Part shown: piece by piece, positions 8,014-17,217 of the stretch
Layout of the letters: each line of letters begins with the position of its first letter
How positions within the stretch are numbered: the first letter of the stretch is position 1
Source of the DNA: Natronobacterium texcoconense
GTDB taxonomy: Archaea; Halobacteriota; Halobacteria; Halobacteriales; Natrialbaceae
Assembly: GCF_900104065.1 (NCBI RefSeq)
Contig: NZ_FNLC01000003.1
Coordinates: 310,001 to 374,000 of the forward strand
Length of the DNA stretch: 64,000 nucleotides
Direction of reading: 5' to 3'
The notes under the pieces: generated by a model
What the model was told of the DNA's origin: nothing
The model's input: only the letters and a program-made list of their open reading frames with translations
Database searches by the model: none
Translations under genes and position numbers: made by a program

Positions 8014-9642
8014 TCAGCCGTGTTTTTCCTGTTCCTGCTGCCGCAGTTCGACCCGTCGGATCTTGCCACTCGAGGTCTTGGGTAGTTCGTCGACGAACTC
8101 GATGCGCCGCGGATATTTGTAGGGGGCCGTCTCTGCTTTCATATACTTCTGAAGTTCGTCCTGTAGCTCCTCGCTTCCCTCGTAGCCGTCGGCGAGAATC
8201 ACGTAGGTCTTGACGACGCTGCCGCGTTCCTCGTGTGGACTGTCGACTGCAGCGGCCTCGGCGACCGCCTCGTGACTGACCAGGGCGTCTTCGACCTCGA
8301 ACGGGCCGATCCGGTAGCCAGCGGAGATGATGACGTCGTCGGCCCGTCCCTCGAAGAAGAAGTAGCCGTCCTCGTCGCGGGTCGCGAGGTCGCCGGTGCG
8401 GTAGTAATCGCCGGACAGTTTCTTCTCGTCGAGTTCCGGCTTCTCGTAGTAGCCGTCGAAGATCGCCGGCGAGTCCACGGGAACGGCGATCTCACCGATC
8501 TCGCCGGGCTTGGCTTCTTCGTCCTCGTCGAGGTCGACGATCGTCGCGCCGACGCCCGGCGTCGGCTTCCCCATGCTGCCGGATTTGACGTCGATCCCCG
8601 GATAGTTCGTCACGAGCGCGACCGTCTCGGTCTGCCCGTAGCCGTCGCGTGGCGTGACGCCCCAGGCGTCCTCGATACGCTCGATCGGTTCCTGGTTCAG
8701 CGGTTCACCCGCCGACAGCGCGTCGGTGAGGTCGACGTCGTAGTCCTCGAGGTCGGCGCTGGCGAACATCCGGTACTGCGTCGGGACGGCACAGAGCCTG
8801 GTGACGCCTTCCGACTCGAGGATCTCGAGGAAGGTTTCGGGTTCGAACTCGCCGTCGTAGATGAGTTGGGTTGCGCCGGTCGTCAGGCCGACGCCGACCG
8901 GACTCCAGAACCACTTCGCCCAGCCGGTGCCGGTCGTCGCCCACAGCAGTTCCTCTTCGAGGTCGGCGTCCGCGTCGATTCCCCACCAGAAAGGGGCGTT
9001 GATCCGGTTGAAACAGTACTGCCAGCGGTGTTTGTGCAGGACCGGCTTCGGTTTGCCGGTCGTCCCGCTGGTGTAGTTGATCGACATCGGGTCCTCGACA
9101 CCAAGGTCTGGACCGTCGTACTCAGTCGGCTGCCCGTCGACGACGGACTCGTATGTCCGAAAGCGGTCGTCCTCGCGCTCGTCGCCGTCGAGGACGATCA
9201 CGCGCTCGAGGGGCGTCTCCTCGAGGGCGGATTCGACCATCTCGGTGAGGCTCTCGTGGACGACGGCCGTCGTCGCCGAACAGTCGGTCGCCCGGAACTC
9301 GATGTCCGACGCACGCAGCATCGACGAACACGGAACGAGCAACGCACCGGTCGAGAGCGCACCCAGCTGGATCGCAAAGGCCTCGGGATGACGGGGGAAC
9401 AGGTGCATCACCCGGTCGCCTTTCCCGACGCCGAGTTCCTCGAGGCCGTTCGCGAACCGATTCTTGTCGTCCCGGATATCGGCGTAGGTTCGTTCGGTTC
9501 GATTACCGTTCTCGTCGAGGAAGTGAACGGCGACCCGGTCGCCGAATGCCTCGGCGTGGGACTCGACGGCCGACGCGACCGTGTACGACTCCGGGATGTC
9601 CCACTCGAACGTCTCCACTGTGGTATCGTACGACACACCCAT
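8014..9642 (-). CDS. Acyl-CoA synthetase (AMP-forming)
   Basis: A 542-residue ANL-superfamily ligase that activates a carboxylic acid to its CoA thioester with ATP. The phosphate-binding loop YTSGTTGKPKPVLHKH, the GYGQTE motif, the YRTGDLATRDEDGYFFFEGR hinge region and the C-terminal catalytic lysine in KTSSGKIRRVELR are all present. The close fit to the acetyl-CoA-synthetase-like medium-chain subgroup (ends EFVDELPKTSSGKI) suggests a short- or medium-chain fatty acid substrate. A TATA-like CGTTATTACC lies about 26 bases upstream of the ATG. It probably feeds the surrounding beta-oxidation and methylmalonyl-CoA genes. Confidence 0.95.
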   Translation of the reverse strand: MGVSYDTTVETFEWDIPESYTVASAVESHAEAFGDRVAVHFLDENGNRTERTYADIRDDKNRFANGLEELGVGKGDRVMHLFPRHPEAFAIQLGALSTGALLVPCSSMLRASDIEFRATDCSATTAVVHESLTEMVESALEETPLERVIVLDGDEREDDRFRTYESVVDGQPTEYDGPDLGVEDPMSINYTSGTTGKPKPVLHKHRWQYCFNRINAPFWWGIDADADLEEELLWATTGTGWAKWFWSPVGVGLTTGATQLIYDGEFEPETFLEILESEGVTRLCAVPTQYRMFASADLEDYDVDLTDALSAGEPLNQEPIERIEDAWGVTPRDGYGQTETVALVTNYPGIDVKSGSMGKPTPGVGATIVDLDEDEEAKPGEIGEIAVPVDSPAIFDGYYEKPELDEKKLSGDYYRTGDLATRDEDGYFFFEGRADDVIISAGYRIGPFEVEDALVSHEAVAEAAAVDSPHEERGSVVKTYVILADGYEGSEELQDELQKYMKAETAPYKYPRRIEFVDELPKTSSGKIRRVELRQQEQEKHG

Positions 9643-9797
9643 GTCCGGCGGCTACCACAGCCCCGGTAATAACGTTCGGGTTCAGTTCTCCGCAACGGTA
9701 TTCAGGCGGTGAATATCGACCGACTCGAGGGCGGAACCACCGATTGTTCAATAACCAATAACAAGACTTTAGAATCTTGGCATACACGATCGTACTA

Positions 9798-11498
9798 ATG
9801 TTCGATCAGAAAGAACTCGAGGGAATCCGCGAGCAGCGGGAGCGGTGGGAGAGCGAGCGACTCGATCCCACGCTCGAGGCCCACGGGGAGCGACAGGATC
9901 GCTTCGCGACGGTCTCGAACCACGAGGTCGATCGACTCTACACGCCGGAGGATATCACGGACCTGGAGTATCTCGAGGATCTGGGCTTTCCCGGTGAACC
10001 GCCGTACACGCGGGGAGCCTACCCGACGATGTATCGTGGCCGGACCTGGACGATGCGCCAGTTCGCCGGCTTCGGCACCGCCGAGGAGACGAACGAACGG
10101 TTCCACTACCTGATCGATCAGGGTCAGACCGGGCTCTCGACGGCGTTCGACATGCCGTCGCTGATGGGGATCGACTCCGATCACCCGATGAGCGAGGGTG
10201 AGGTCGGCAAGGAGGGCGTCGCGGTCGACACGCTGCGCGACATGGAGATCCTGTTCGACGGGATCGACATCGGCGAGGTCTCGACCTCCTTTACGATCAA
10301 CCCCTCGGCGGCCGTCATCTACGCGATGTACATCGCGCTGGCCGACCAGCAGGGCGTCCCCCGCGACGAGGTACGGGGAACTCTCCAGAACGACATGCTC
10401 AAGGAGTTCATCGCCCAGAAAGAGTGGGTCATCCCGCCCCGTCCCTCGCTGGATATCGTCACCGACACCATCGAGTTCGCCGTCGAGGAGACGCCGAAGT
10501 TCCACCCCGTCTCCATCTCCGGCTACCACATCCGCGAAGCCGGTTCGACCGCCGCACAGGAGGCCGCCTTTACCCTCGCCGACGGCTTCGCCTACGTCGA
10601 GGACTGCCTGGATCGTGGCCTCGAGGTCGACGAGTTCGCCCCCCTTCTATCGTTCTTCTTCAACTCCCACAACTCCATCTTCGAGGAGATCGCCAAGTTC
10701 CGCGCCTCGAGGCGGATCTACGCCCGTGTGATGGAAGACTGGTACGGTGCCGAAAAGGACGAGTCCAAGCGGCTGAAGTTCCACACCCAGACCGCCGGCC
10801 AGTCGCTGACCGCCCAGCAGCCGCTGAACAACATCGTCCGCGTCACGATCCAGGCGCTTGCCGGCGTGTTCGGCGGCACCCAGTCGCTGCACACCAACAG
10901 CTTCGACGAGGCGTTGGCCCTGCCCAGCGAGAAGGCCGTCCGCGTCGCGCTCCGGACCCAGCAGATCATCGCCGACGAGTCGGGCGCGGCCGACATCGTC
11001 GACCCGATGGGCGGCAGTTTCGCCATCGAGAAACTCACAAACGAGATGGAAGCCGAGATCATGGGCTACATCGAGGAGATCAAGGAGAAAGGCGACGGCT
11101 CCGTCCGCGACGGCGTCCTCGACGGCATCGACCAGGGCTACTTCCAGCGCGAGATCCAGGAGTCCAGCTACGAGTACCAGCAACGCGTCGAACGCGGCGA
11201 GGAAGTCGTCGTCGGCGTCAACGAGTACACCATCGAGGAGGATACCTCCCCCGAGATCCTCAAGATCGACGAGACCACCCGCGACCGCCAGCTCGAGCGC
11301 CTCGAGTCGGTCAAGGAAGAACGTGACGACGAGGAAGTCGAGGCCACCCTCGAGGCCCTCTCCGATGCGATCGAGAGCGACGAGAACGTCATGCCGTACA
11401 TCGTCGACGCGGTGAAGGCGTACGCGACGATGGGCGAGATCATGGAGATCTTCGAGGATCACCACGGCGCGTATCAGGAAGAACTCAGTCCGGTCTGA
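9798..11498 (+). CDS. mcmA1: Methylmalonyl-CoA mutase, catalytic (large) subunit
   Basis: This 566-residue protein is the alpha-type catalytic TIM-barrel domain of adenosylcobalamin-dependent methylmalonyl-CoA mutase, interconverting methylmalonyl-CoA and succinyl-CoA in propionyl-CoA assimilation. It shows RGAYPTMYRGRTWTMRQFAGFG near residue 75, GTGGTQSLHTNSFDEAL-like FGGTQSLHTNSFDEALALP and the DPMGGSFAIE segment. The B12-binding domain is absent: in archaea it is a separate small subunit, not seen in this window. I prefer the ATG at 9798 over one seven codons upstream because the conserved FDQKELEGI starts there and CTTTAGAA (9767-9774) is a well-placed TATA box. Its 3' end overlaps the convergent acetyltransferase gene by 14 bp. 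Confidence 0.95.
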   Translation: MFDQKELEGIREQRERWESERLDPTLEAHGERQDRFATVSNHEVDRLYTPEDITDLEYLEDLGFPGEPPYTRGAYPTMYRGRTWTMRQFAGFGTAEETNERFHYLIDQGQTGLSTAFDMPSLMGIDSDHPMSEGEVGKEGVAVDTLRDMEILFDGIDIGEVSTSFTINPSAAVIYAMYIALADQQGVPRDEVRGTLQNDMLKEFIAQKEWVIPPRPSLDIVTDTIEFAVEETPKFHPVSISGYHIREAGSTAAQEAAFTLADGFAYVEDCLDRGLEVDEFAPLLSFFFNSHNSIFEEIAKFRASRRIYARVMEDWYGAEKDESKRLKFHTQTAGQSLTAQQPLNNIVRVTIQALAGVFGGTQSLHTNSFDEALALPSEKAVRVALRTQQIIADESGAADIVDPMGGSFAIEKLTNEMEAEIMGYIEEIKEKGDGSVRDGVLDGIDQGYFQREIQESSYEYQQRVERGEEVVVGVNEYTIEEDTSPEILKIDETTRDRQLERLESVKEERDDEEVEATLEALSDAIESDENVMPYIVDAVKAYATMGEIMEIFEDHHGAYQEELSPV

Positions 11499-12000
11499 CG
11501 ACGTAGGTACACTCCGTGTAGCGCTCGTCGCCGATCGAGATTTCCTCGGTCGACTCCCGTTCGAAGCCGAACGACTGGTAGAATTTGTTTCCGAGATCGT
11601 TCTCCTCGAGCACCATCGATTTGACACGGTCGACGCCGCGATCGAACAGTCGGTCGACCGTCGTCTCGAGCAACTGGCCGCCGATCCCCTCGCCGCGGTG
11701 TGCCGGATCGACGTAGACTCGCAGCAGGTGACCCTCGCCGCCCTCTCCGTGAGCCGATTCGTCGTCCGGTTCCCAGATCGCGTGTGCAAAGCCGACGACC
11801 TCGTCGTCGCGGTCGGCGACCAGCAGGAGTGCCTGCGACCAGACGATCGAGTCACGGACCAGTTCCGGCGAGTACCACTCGCCGACGCCCTCTCGGATGG
11901 ATTCGCGGCTCAGCACGTCGGGATAGTCCTGCTCCCAGGATCGTCGTGCGACCTCACGGATGGCGTCGACGTCGTCGGTCGTCGCCTCGCGTACTGCCAT
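11485..12000 (-). CDS. GNAT family N-acetyltransferase
   Basis: A 171-residue GCN5-related N-acetyltransferase. The N-terminal VREATTDDVDAIREVA is the usual beta1-alpha1, and the acetyl-CoA loop is in LLRVYVDPAHRGEGIGGQLLETTVDRLF (Q/RxxGxG/A pattern). The final part (YQSFGFERE) is the typical alpha4-beta7 region. The substrate is unknown. The ATG at 12000 is chosen over a longer start because the GNAT fold begins there. It overlaps the end of mcmA1 by 14 bp tail to tail. Confidence 0.88.
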   Translation of the reverse strand: MAVREATTDDVDAIREVARRSWEQDYPDVLSRESIREGVGEWYSPELVRDSIVWSQALLLVADRDDEVVGFAHAIWEPDDESAHGEGGEGHLLRVYVDPAHRGEGIGGQLLETTVDRLFDRGVDRVKSMVLEENDLGNKFYQSFGFERESTEEISIGDERYTECTYVVRPD

Positions 12001-12103
12001 GTGGTAGCGAACCACAAGTAGCGACTAATGGGTTTCCCTCGTTCGGTCGGCGTCTACGAAACTGCGAAAAACGGTCCCACGGAAACCGTAACGAAAGGGC
12101 CGA

Positions 12104-13246
12104 TCAGTCGAGCAGGTCCTGTGCGATCGTGTTCCGGAGGACTTCGCTCGTCCCCTCGTAGATCTCGTTGAGTTTGGCGTCGCGGTAGTAGCGTTCGACC
12201 GGGAAGTCCTTCGTATAGCCGTAGCCGCCGTGGATCTGGATGCCCTCGTTTGCGACCTCGCGAGAGATTTCGCTGGCGTAGAGTTTCGCCTGTGCAGCCT
12301 CCTTGATGAAGGATTCGCCGCGGATCTTCTTGTCTGCGGCGTCGTGCATCAAGAGCCGTGCGGCGCGGATCTTCGTGTCCATGTCGGCGATCTTGTGCTG
12401 GATGGACTGGAACTCCGAGATCGACTGGCCGAACTGCTCGCGGTCCTGGCTGTACTCGAGGGCTGCGTCGAGTGCCGCCTGTGCGATACCGATCGAACGG
12501 GCAGCGATCGTGATCCGACCGCCGTTGAGGGTCTTCAGTGCCTGGACGAAGCCGTCGCCTTCCTCGCCGAGCAGTCGATCCTCGGGGACCCACAGGTCGT
12601 CGAACCGAAGTTCGGCCGTGGGACAGCCCTTGTCGCCGAGTTTGTCCTCCGTTCCCTCGACGATGAAGCCGTCGTCGTCCTCGGGTCGGACGATGAAGGA
12701 GCTAATGCCTCTGTTGCCGGCCTCGGGATCGGTCTTCGCGAACACCGTCACCGTGTCGGCGACCGAACCGTTCGAAATCCAGAGTTTGCCGCCGTTGATC
12801 AGGTAGCCGTCGCCGTCCTTCTCCGCGGTCGTCTCCATCGACGGGACGTCACTGCCAGCACCCGCTTCAGAAAGGGCGAACGCGCCGATATCCGTCCCTT
12901 CCGCAAGCGGCGTCAGGTACTCCTCCTTCTGTGATTCGTCACCGAACGCATAGACCATGTTACCTGCAAGGGAGATGTGGGCGGCGACGATCGTTCCCAG
13001 GCCGCCGGAGCCGCGTGCAATCTCCTCGAGTGCGGCGGGATAGGCGTGATAGTCCAGTCCGGCACCGCCATACTCCTCGGGGAACGGCATCCCCATCAGG
13101 CCGAGTTCGGCGAGTTCGTCGACGAGGTCGTGGGGGAACTCGTCGGTCTTGTCGATCTCGTCGGCGACGGGAACGACCTCCTCGTCGACGAAATCGCTGA
13201 CCATCTCCGTGATCTGGCGTTGTTCGTCCGTGAGACTGAAGTCCAT
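12104..13246 (-). CDS. Acyl-CoA dehydrogenase
   Basis: A 380-residue FAD-dependent acyl-CoA dehydrogenase and paralogue of the one at 5672-6802. It has ALSEAGAGSDVPSM in the middle domain and QIHGGYGYTKDFPVERYYRDAK near the C-terminus, with the likely catalytic glutamate in IYEGTSEV (residue 364). The length and motifs fit short-chain or branched-chain enzymes. TCTATAGGGA on the minus strand about 26 bases upstream (near 13272) is a good TATA box for a leaderless mRNA. It closes the acyl-CoA gene cluster. Confidence 0.95.
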   Translation of the reverse strand: MDFSLTDEQRQITEMVSDFVDEEVVPVADEIDKTDEFPHDLVDELAELGLMGMPFPEEYGGAGLDYHAYPAALEEIARGSGGLGTIVAAHISLAGNMVYAFGDESQKEEYLTPLAEGTDIGAFALSEAGAGSDVPSMETTAEKDGDGYLINGGKLWISNGSVADTVTVFAKTDPEAGNRGISSFIVRPEDDDGFIVEGTEDKLGDKGCPTAELRFDDLWVPEDRLLGEEGDGFVQALKTLNGGRITIAARSIGIAQAALDAALEYSQDREQFGQSISEFQSIQHKIADMDTKIRAARLLMHDAADKKIRGESFIKEAAQAKLYASEISREVANEGIQIHGGYGYTKDFPVERYYRDAKLNEIYEGTSEVLRNTIAQDLLD

Positions 13247-13857
13247 ACCTACGGCTTTGCCGATTATCCCTATAGATGTTCCCCTTCGACGAAACTATCC
13301 TCGAGAGCACTAGTACACGCCCCTAACGTGATAGACTACGGGCACCCCATCGACGGAAACGTCGGCCATCACGATTAATACGGCAAAATCAAAACGTCAA
13401 TCGGAATCGTTCCCGTGCTCGAGGACGACGATTCGAATAGACCATACGCACAAATGACAGATACACAGTAGTGTCTGGATTGTTATAGTCGGAAACTTCA
13501 GAAACCGAACGAACAGACTGAAACGGTTCCCTCTGCGTGACGAACGACTCGTCGATCGGGTCGTCCTTCCAGTTTCGAGACGGAACTCGTACCAGTATCT
13601 AGCGTCTGCAGAAGTTCACTGTACGAGTGGAAATTTCAAGGATTCGAGGCCGTTCGGCACGGAATGCGTAGAGAAACCGACGAAACGAATCGATGTATAT
13701 TCGTTATACAGATCTGTTAATTTAGTTGATGAGACGGTTTTCTGCCACGACTACCTCCGGCAAAAGCGGACGATCCGGACGGACGAAAACGGCCCACTCG
13801 TCGAGCCTCGAGTACGGGGACACGAACCTTAAGCCATCCCGGTGTGAGGTGCAAACG
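13247..13857. other. 611-bp intergenic region
   Basis: No protein gene is supported. Two divergent promoters lie at the edges: a TATA-like box near 13272 (minus strand) and CCTTAAGCC near 13827-13835 for the thiamine-type binding protein. A dyad TGTATA-N5-TATACA lies at 13694-13710 in an AT-rich patch, a possible regulator site. Confidence 0.55.
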
Positions 13858-14964
13858 ATGAGACGACGGACGTTCGTCCGTGGCGTCGGTGCGGGTTCGA
13901 CCGTCGGAGTCGCCGGTCTCGCCGGTTGTCTCGAGCGCGAGACCGACGAGGAGGAAGAACCCGCACCTCCAGACGAGGACGAGGATACGCTCCGGGTCGC
14001 GACCTACACCTCGATGGTGACCGGAGAGTCGCCGGCCGGGACGTGGCTCGCCGAGGCGTTCGAGGAGGAACACGAGGACGCCGAAATCGTCTGGACGGTC
14101 CCGGAAGCGGGAATCGAGAACTACGTCCGTCGTGCAGAACTCGAGGCACCGATCGACGCCGACGTCTACCTCGGACTCACGCTCGGCGAACTCGTCTACG
14201 CCGACGAGAACCTGGAAGACGACCGGCTCTTCGAACGCCTACAGCGGGATCGACTCACGAACGACGACCGCGTTCGCGAGGATCTGACGTTCGACGACCC
14301 ACACGACCGAATACTGCCGTTCGATACGGGATACGTCACGCTCGTCGCCGACGAGGCCGAACTCGAGGAGGAGGTTCCCGATTCCTTCGAGGCGTTGCTC
14401 GAGTCCGAGTACGATCACAGCCTGCTCGCACAGGATCCCCGTCGGTCCGATCCCGGTCTCGCCTTTCTGCTGTGGACGGTCGCCGAGTACGGCGACGACT
14501 ACCTGGCGTACTGGCACGATCTCCTGGACAACGGCATTCGCGTGCTGGACGGCTGGACAGAATCGTACCGTGAGGCGTACCTCGAGGGTGAACGCCCGCT
14601 CGTCGTCTCGTACTCGACGGACCGGATCGGCGCGAGTGCGGCCGGGAGAGAACTTCGACGACACGTCGTCAGTCCGTTCGACGGGCAGGGATACCGGAAC
14701 ACCGAAGGGGCCGCCGTCTTCGCGGACACTCCCCGGACCGAACTCGCCTACGAGTTCGTCGACTTCGTGCTCTCGCGGCCGGTCCAGAGTCAGATCGTCG
14801 CCCGAAACGTCCAGTTTCCGGCCGTCGAGGAGGAGTACGTCGACCTCGAAGAGCGGTTCCGCGAGCACGCACGCGAGCCCGAGGAGGCAGTAACGTTCAC
14901 CTACGACGACCTTCACGGAACGGTTACCGGCCTGTTAGCGGAGTGGGGGGACGAAATCGGCTAG
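13858..14964 (+). CDS. Thiamine-type ABC transporter substrate-binding lipoprotein
   Basis: A 368-residue periplasmic-binding-protein-like lipoprotein. The N-terminus MRRRTFVRG with GVAGLAGC gives a Tat signal plus lipobox, so it should be exported folded and lipid-anchored at Cys23. The mature part (LRVATYTSMV, then GYVTLVADEAEL and FVDFVLSRPVQSQI) resembles the TbpA/thiamine-binding and iron-binding class of solute-binding proteins. No permease or ATPase gene follows, so the rest of the transporter must be elsewhere, or the protein is an orphan. The ATG at 13858 directly follows a TATA-like CCTTAAGCC 26 bases upstream; longer in-frame starts lack a signal peptide. Confidence 0.85.
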   Translation: MRRRTFVRGVGAGSTVGVAGLAGCLERETDEEEEPAPPDEDEDTLRVATYTSMVTGESPAGTWLAEAFEEEHEDAEIVWTVPEAGIENYVRRAELEAPIDADVYLGLTLGELVYADENLEDDRLFERLQRDRLTNDDRVREDLTFDDPHDRILPFDTGYVTLVADEAELEEEVPDSFEALLESEYDHSLLAQDPRRSDPGLAFLLWTVAEYGDDYLAYWHDLLDNGIRVLDGWTESYREAYLEGERPLVVSYSTDRIGASAAGRELRRHVVSPFDGQGYRNTEGAAVFADTPRTELAYEFVDFVLSRPVQSQIVARNVQFPAVEEEYVDLEERFREHAREPEEAVTFTYDDLHGTVTGLLAEWGDEIG

Positions 14965-15030
14965 TACAGCAGTCGACGGCTCGCACCCTCGACGCAGTTT
15001 TATCACAGGGAACGTGGTACGTCGGTGCGC

Positions 15031-15393
15031 ATGGCACTGCGACAGCTACTCAGTGGCGACCCATCGAAACAGTCGAAGCTCTATCTCGCGATCGGCGCCC
15101 TCTCGCTCGTGAAGGCGATCGCGGTCCGAAACGACCCCGACCGGTTCCGTCGGGAACTGTTAGACGCCGGCCTCTTTCTCGGCGTCGGCATCGTACTACG
15201 GCGGTACAGCCAGCTCAAAGAGGAGAAACGAGCCGAACTCGAGTCGGGGCTGCCCGACTGGGTCACCGGTCAGGGGACGGGCGGCGAAACCGGCCTCGAG
15301 ACGGTCGTGAACCGGCTGACGAGTGGCACGCACGCCGAACCCGAACCGGAACCGACGCTCCGGGACCGCGCTCGGGGCGTTATCTCGAGCTAG
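15031..15393 (+). CDS. Conserved small haloarchaeal protein
   Basis: A 120-residue protein with one moderately hydrophobic helix (LLDAGLFLGVGIVLRRY) and a short proline/glutamate tail. I do not recognise a characterised family. The ATG at 15031 is preferred over a GTG two codons upstream because GTTTTATC (14997-15004) sits 27 bases before it as a TATA box. It overlaps the 3' end of the convergent tryptophanase-like gene by 4 bp. Confidence 0.7.
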   Translation: MALRQLLSGDPSKQSKLYLAIGALSLVKAIAVRNDPDRFRRELLDAGLFLGVGIVLRRYSQLKEEKRAELESGLPDWVTGQGTGGETGLETVVNRLTSGTHAEPEPEPTLRDRARGVISS

Positions 15394-16733
15394 GAGAGCG
15401 GCCGAAGTTCCGCGGTGAAGTGGCGGATCTCCGGCATCTCGGGTTCGGTCGCGAGTTCGAGCCCCGGAACGTCCGTTCCCTTTTCCAGCACCGTTTCGAC
15501 GGTGTCGGCGACGTGTTCGAAGTGTTCCCGGTGGTAGGTACGGCGCGGGACGGCGAGCCGGACCAGTTCCGGCCGGTCGGTGTCGGGGAACGCGAAGCTC
15601 CCGAGTTCGACGCCGCGAACGCCGCCTTCCCGGTAGAGTTCGCAGACGAGCGCCTGCCCGGGGAAGGCCTCGTCCGGGAGGTGTGAGAGCGCAGCGCCGG
15701 CGTCGAGGTAGACCGCGTGGCCCCCGACCGGCTGGTAGATCGGCACGCCGGCGTCCTCGAGCAGCGAGCCGAACTCCTGGATCTGTTCGATGCGGTCCGC
15801 GAGGTACTCGCGCTCGACGGCCTCCCGGAGTCCGACGGCGAGTGCAGCGACGTCACGGCCGGCCATTCCGCCATAGGTCGGAAAGCCTTCGTAGAGGATC
15901 GCCCGCTGTTTGCACCGTTCGTAGAGCCGGTCGTCGTCGGTCGCGACGAAGCCGCCGGCGTTGACGAGGCCGTCTTTCTTGCCACTCATTACGATGGCGT
16001 CGGCGTATCCGAGCTGTTCGCGGGCGATCTCGGCGATCGAGACCTCGGCGTACTCGTCTTCGCGTTGCTGGACGAAGTAGGCGTTCTCCGCGAACCGACA
16101 GGCGTCGATCACGAACCGTGCGTCGATTTCGTCGGCGAACTCCCGGACTCGGCGCGTGTTCTCGACGCTGACCGGCTGGCCCGCCGCCGAGTTGTTCGTG
16201 ATCGTCTGGACGACCACCGGTACGCGGTCGGCTCCGACCTCGTCGACGACCGCGCGGGCCCGCTCGAGCGAGAGGTTCCCCTTGAACGGCTCCATCGACG
16301 ACGGGTCGTGCGCTTCCGCGACCGGGCAGTCGACCGGATCGGCTCCCTGGTTGGCGACGTGGGCCCGCGTCGTATCGAAGTGGGTGTTGTTCGGGACGAC
16401 GTCACCGTCCTCGAGCAGCGTGCCGTAGAGGACGTTCTCCGCGCCACGGCCCTGGTGGGCCGGGACGACGTGGTCGAACCCCATGACGTCGGCGACGGCC
16501 GACTCGAGTTCGTCGAAACTGCGCGAGCCGGCGTAGGCTTCGTCTCCGCGGACGAGTGCCGCCCACTGCGCGTCGCTCATCGCACCCGTGCCACTGTCGG
16601 TCAACAGATCGACGAAAACCTCGTCGGCGTCGAGATTGAAGACGTTGTAACCTGCCGCCTCGAGGTTGCGTTCGCGCTGTGCTCTGGCGGGCAGGGAGAT
16701 CCGTTCGACCATCTTCGACTTGTACGCGACCAT
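15390..16733 (-). CDS. tnaA: Tryptophanase / tyrosine phenol-lyase family beta-eliminating lyase
   Basis: A 447-residue PLP-dependent lyase. It carries the family segments LTDSGTGAMSDAQWAALVRGDEAYAGSRSF, PAHQGRGAENVLYGTLL, TNNSAAGQPVS, the aspartate of FVIDACRFAENAYF that contacts the PLP ring nitrogen, and the Schiff-base lysine in VMSGKKDGLVN. These enzymes split tryptophan to indole, pyruvate and ammonia, or tyrosine to phenol; the two cannot be separated safely by eye, and tryptophanase is the usual haloarchaeal assignment. The ATG at 16733 is chosen over a GTG two codons upstream. It is monocistronic in view. Confidence 0.88.
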   Translation of the reverse strand: MVAYKSKMVERISLPARAQRERNLEAAGYNVFNLDADEVFVDLLTDSGTGAMSDAQWAALVRGDEAYAGSRSFDELESAVADVMGFDHVVPAHQGRGAENVLYGTLLEDGDVVPNNTHFDTTRAHVANQGADPVDCPVAEAHDPSSMEPFKGNLSLERARAVVDEVGADRVPVVVQTITNNSAAGQPVSVENTRRVREFADEIDARFVIDACRFAENAYFVQQREDEYAEVSIAEIAREQLGYADAIVMSGKKDGLVNAGGFVATDDDRLYERCKQRAILYEGFPTYGGMAGRDVAALAVGLREAVEREYLADRIEQIQEFGSLLEDAGVPIYQPVGGHAVYLDAGAALSHLPDEAFPGQALVCELYREGGVRGVELGSFAFPDTDRPELVRLAVPRRTYHREHFEHVADTVETVLEKGTDVPGLELATEPEMPEIRHFTAELRPLS

Positions 16734-17217
16734 ACCCACTCTCCAGTCGCCGGATAGTTCAAATCGAGTGACGGAACGTGGATACTCGGGAATCGACTCG
16801 CAACACAGCCGACGAGTTCGAGCAGCGATGCACAGGTCCGGTGGACATCGAATCGATAAAGAACGAGCGTCTCGCGGTGAGCGTCGATTGCGGTATAATC
16901 AGTCGAAACCGGCCGTGTGGAAAGCGGCCGGCCGAACGAGCTCCCAAACGGGTGATCGGGAAGACGCGGCGGCGGTCCCGCCGCAGCAAACTGTTACTGG
17001 CGGGATACGATCGCTCGCCATACGGGAGTGATCGTGGCAACGACTGAAACCCCCCATCCCGCCAGTTCGACTATTCTGCCCCTCGACAGGTAAATCTATC
17101 GGCTATTTGAATTATAGCATTCGGTTACAGGTTTTCGAGATTCAAGCCACAAGACACTTGTTTACGGCGTTTGAGCGAGCGCGAGTCGAACACGGCGGAA
17201 GAACGGAACCTGCGCGG
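16734..17217. other. 484-bp intergenic region
   Basis: No gene is supported. A GC hairpin (GCGGCGG at 16969-16975, CCGCCGC at 16978-16984) and an AT-rich patch around 17095-17165 are the only visible structures. The region is the upstream side of the tryptophanase-like gene and the downstream side of lysC. Confidence 0.5.
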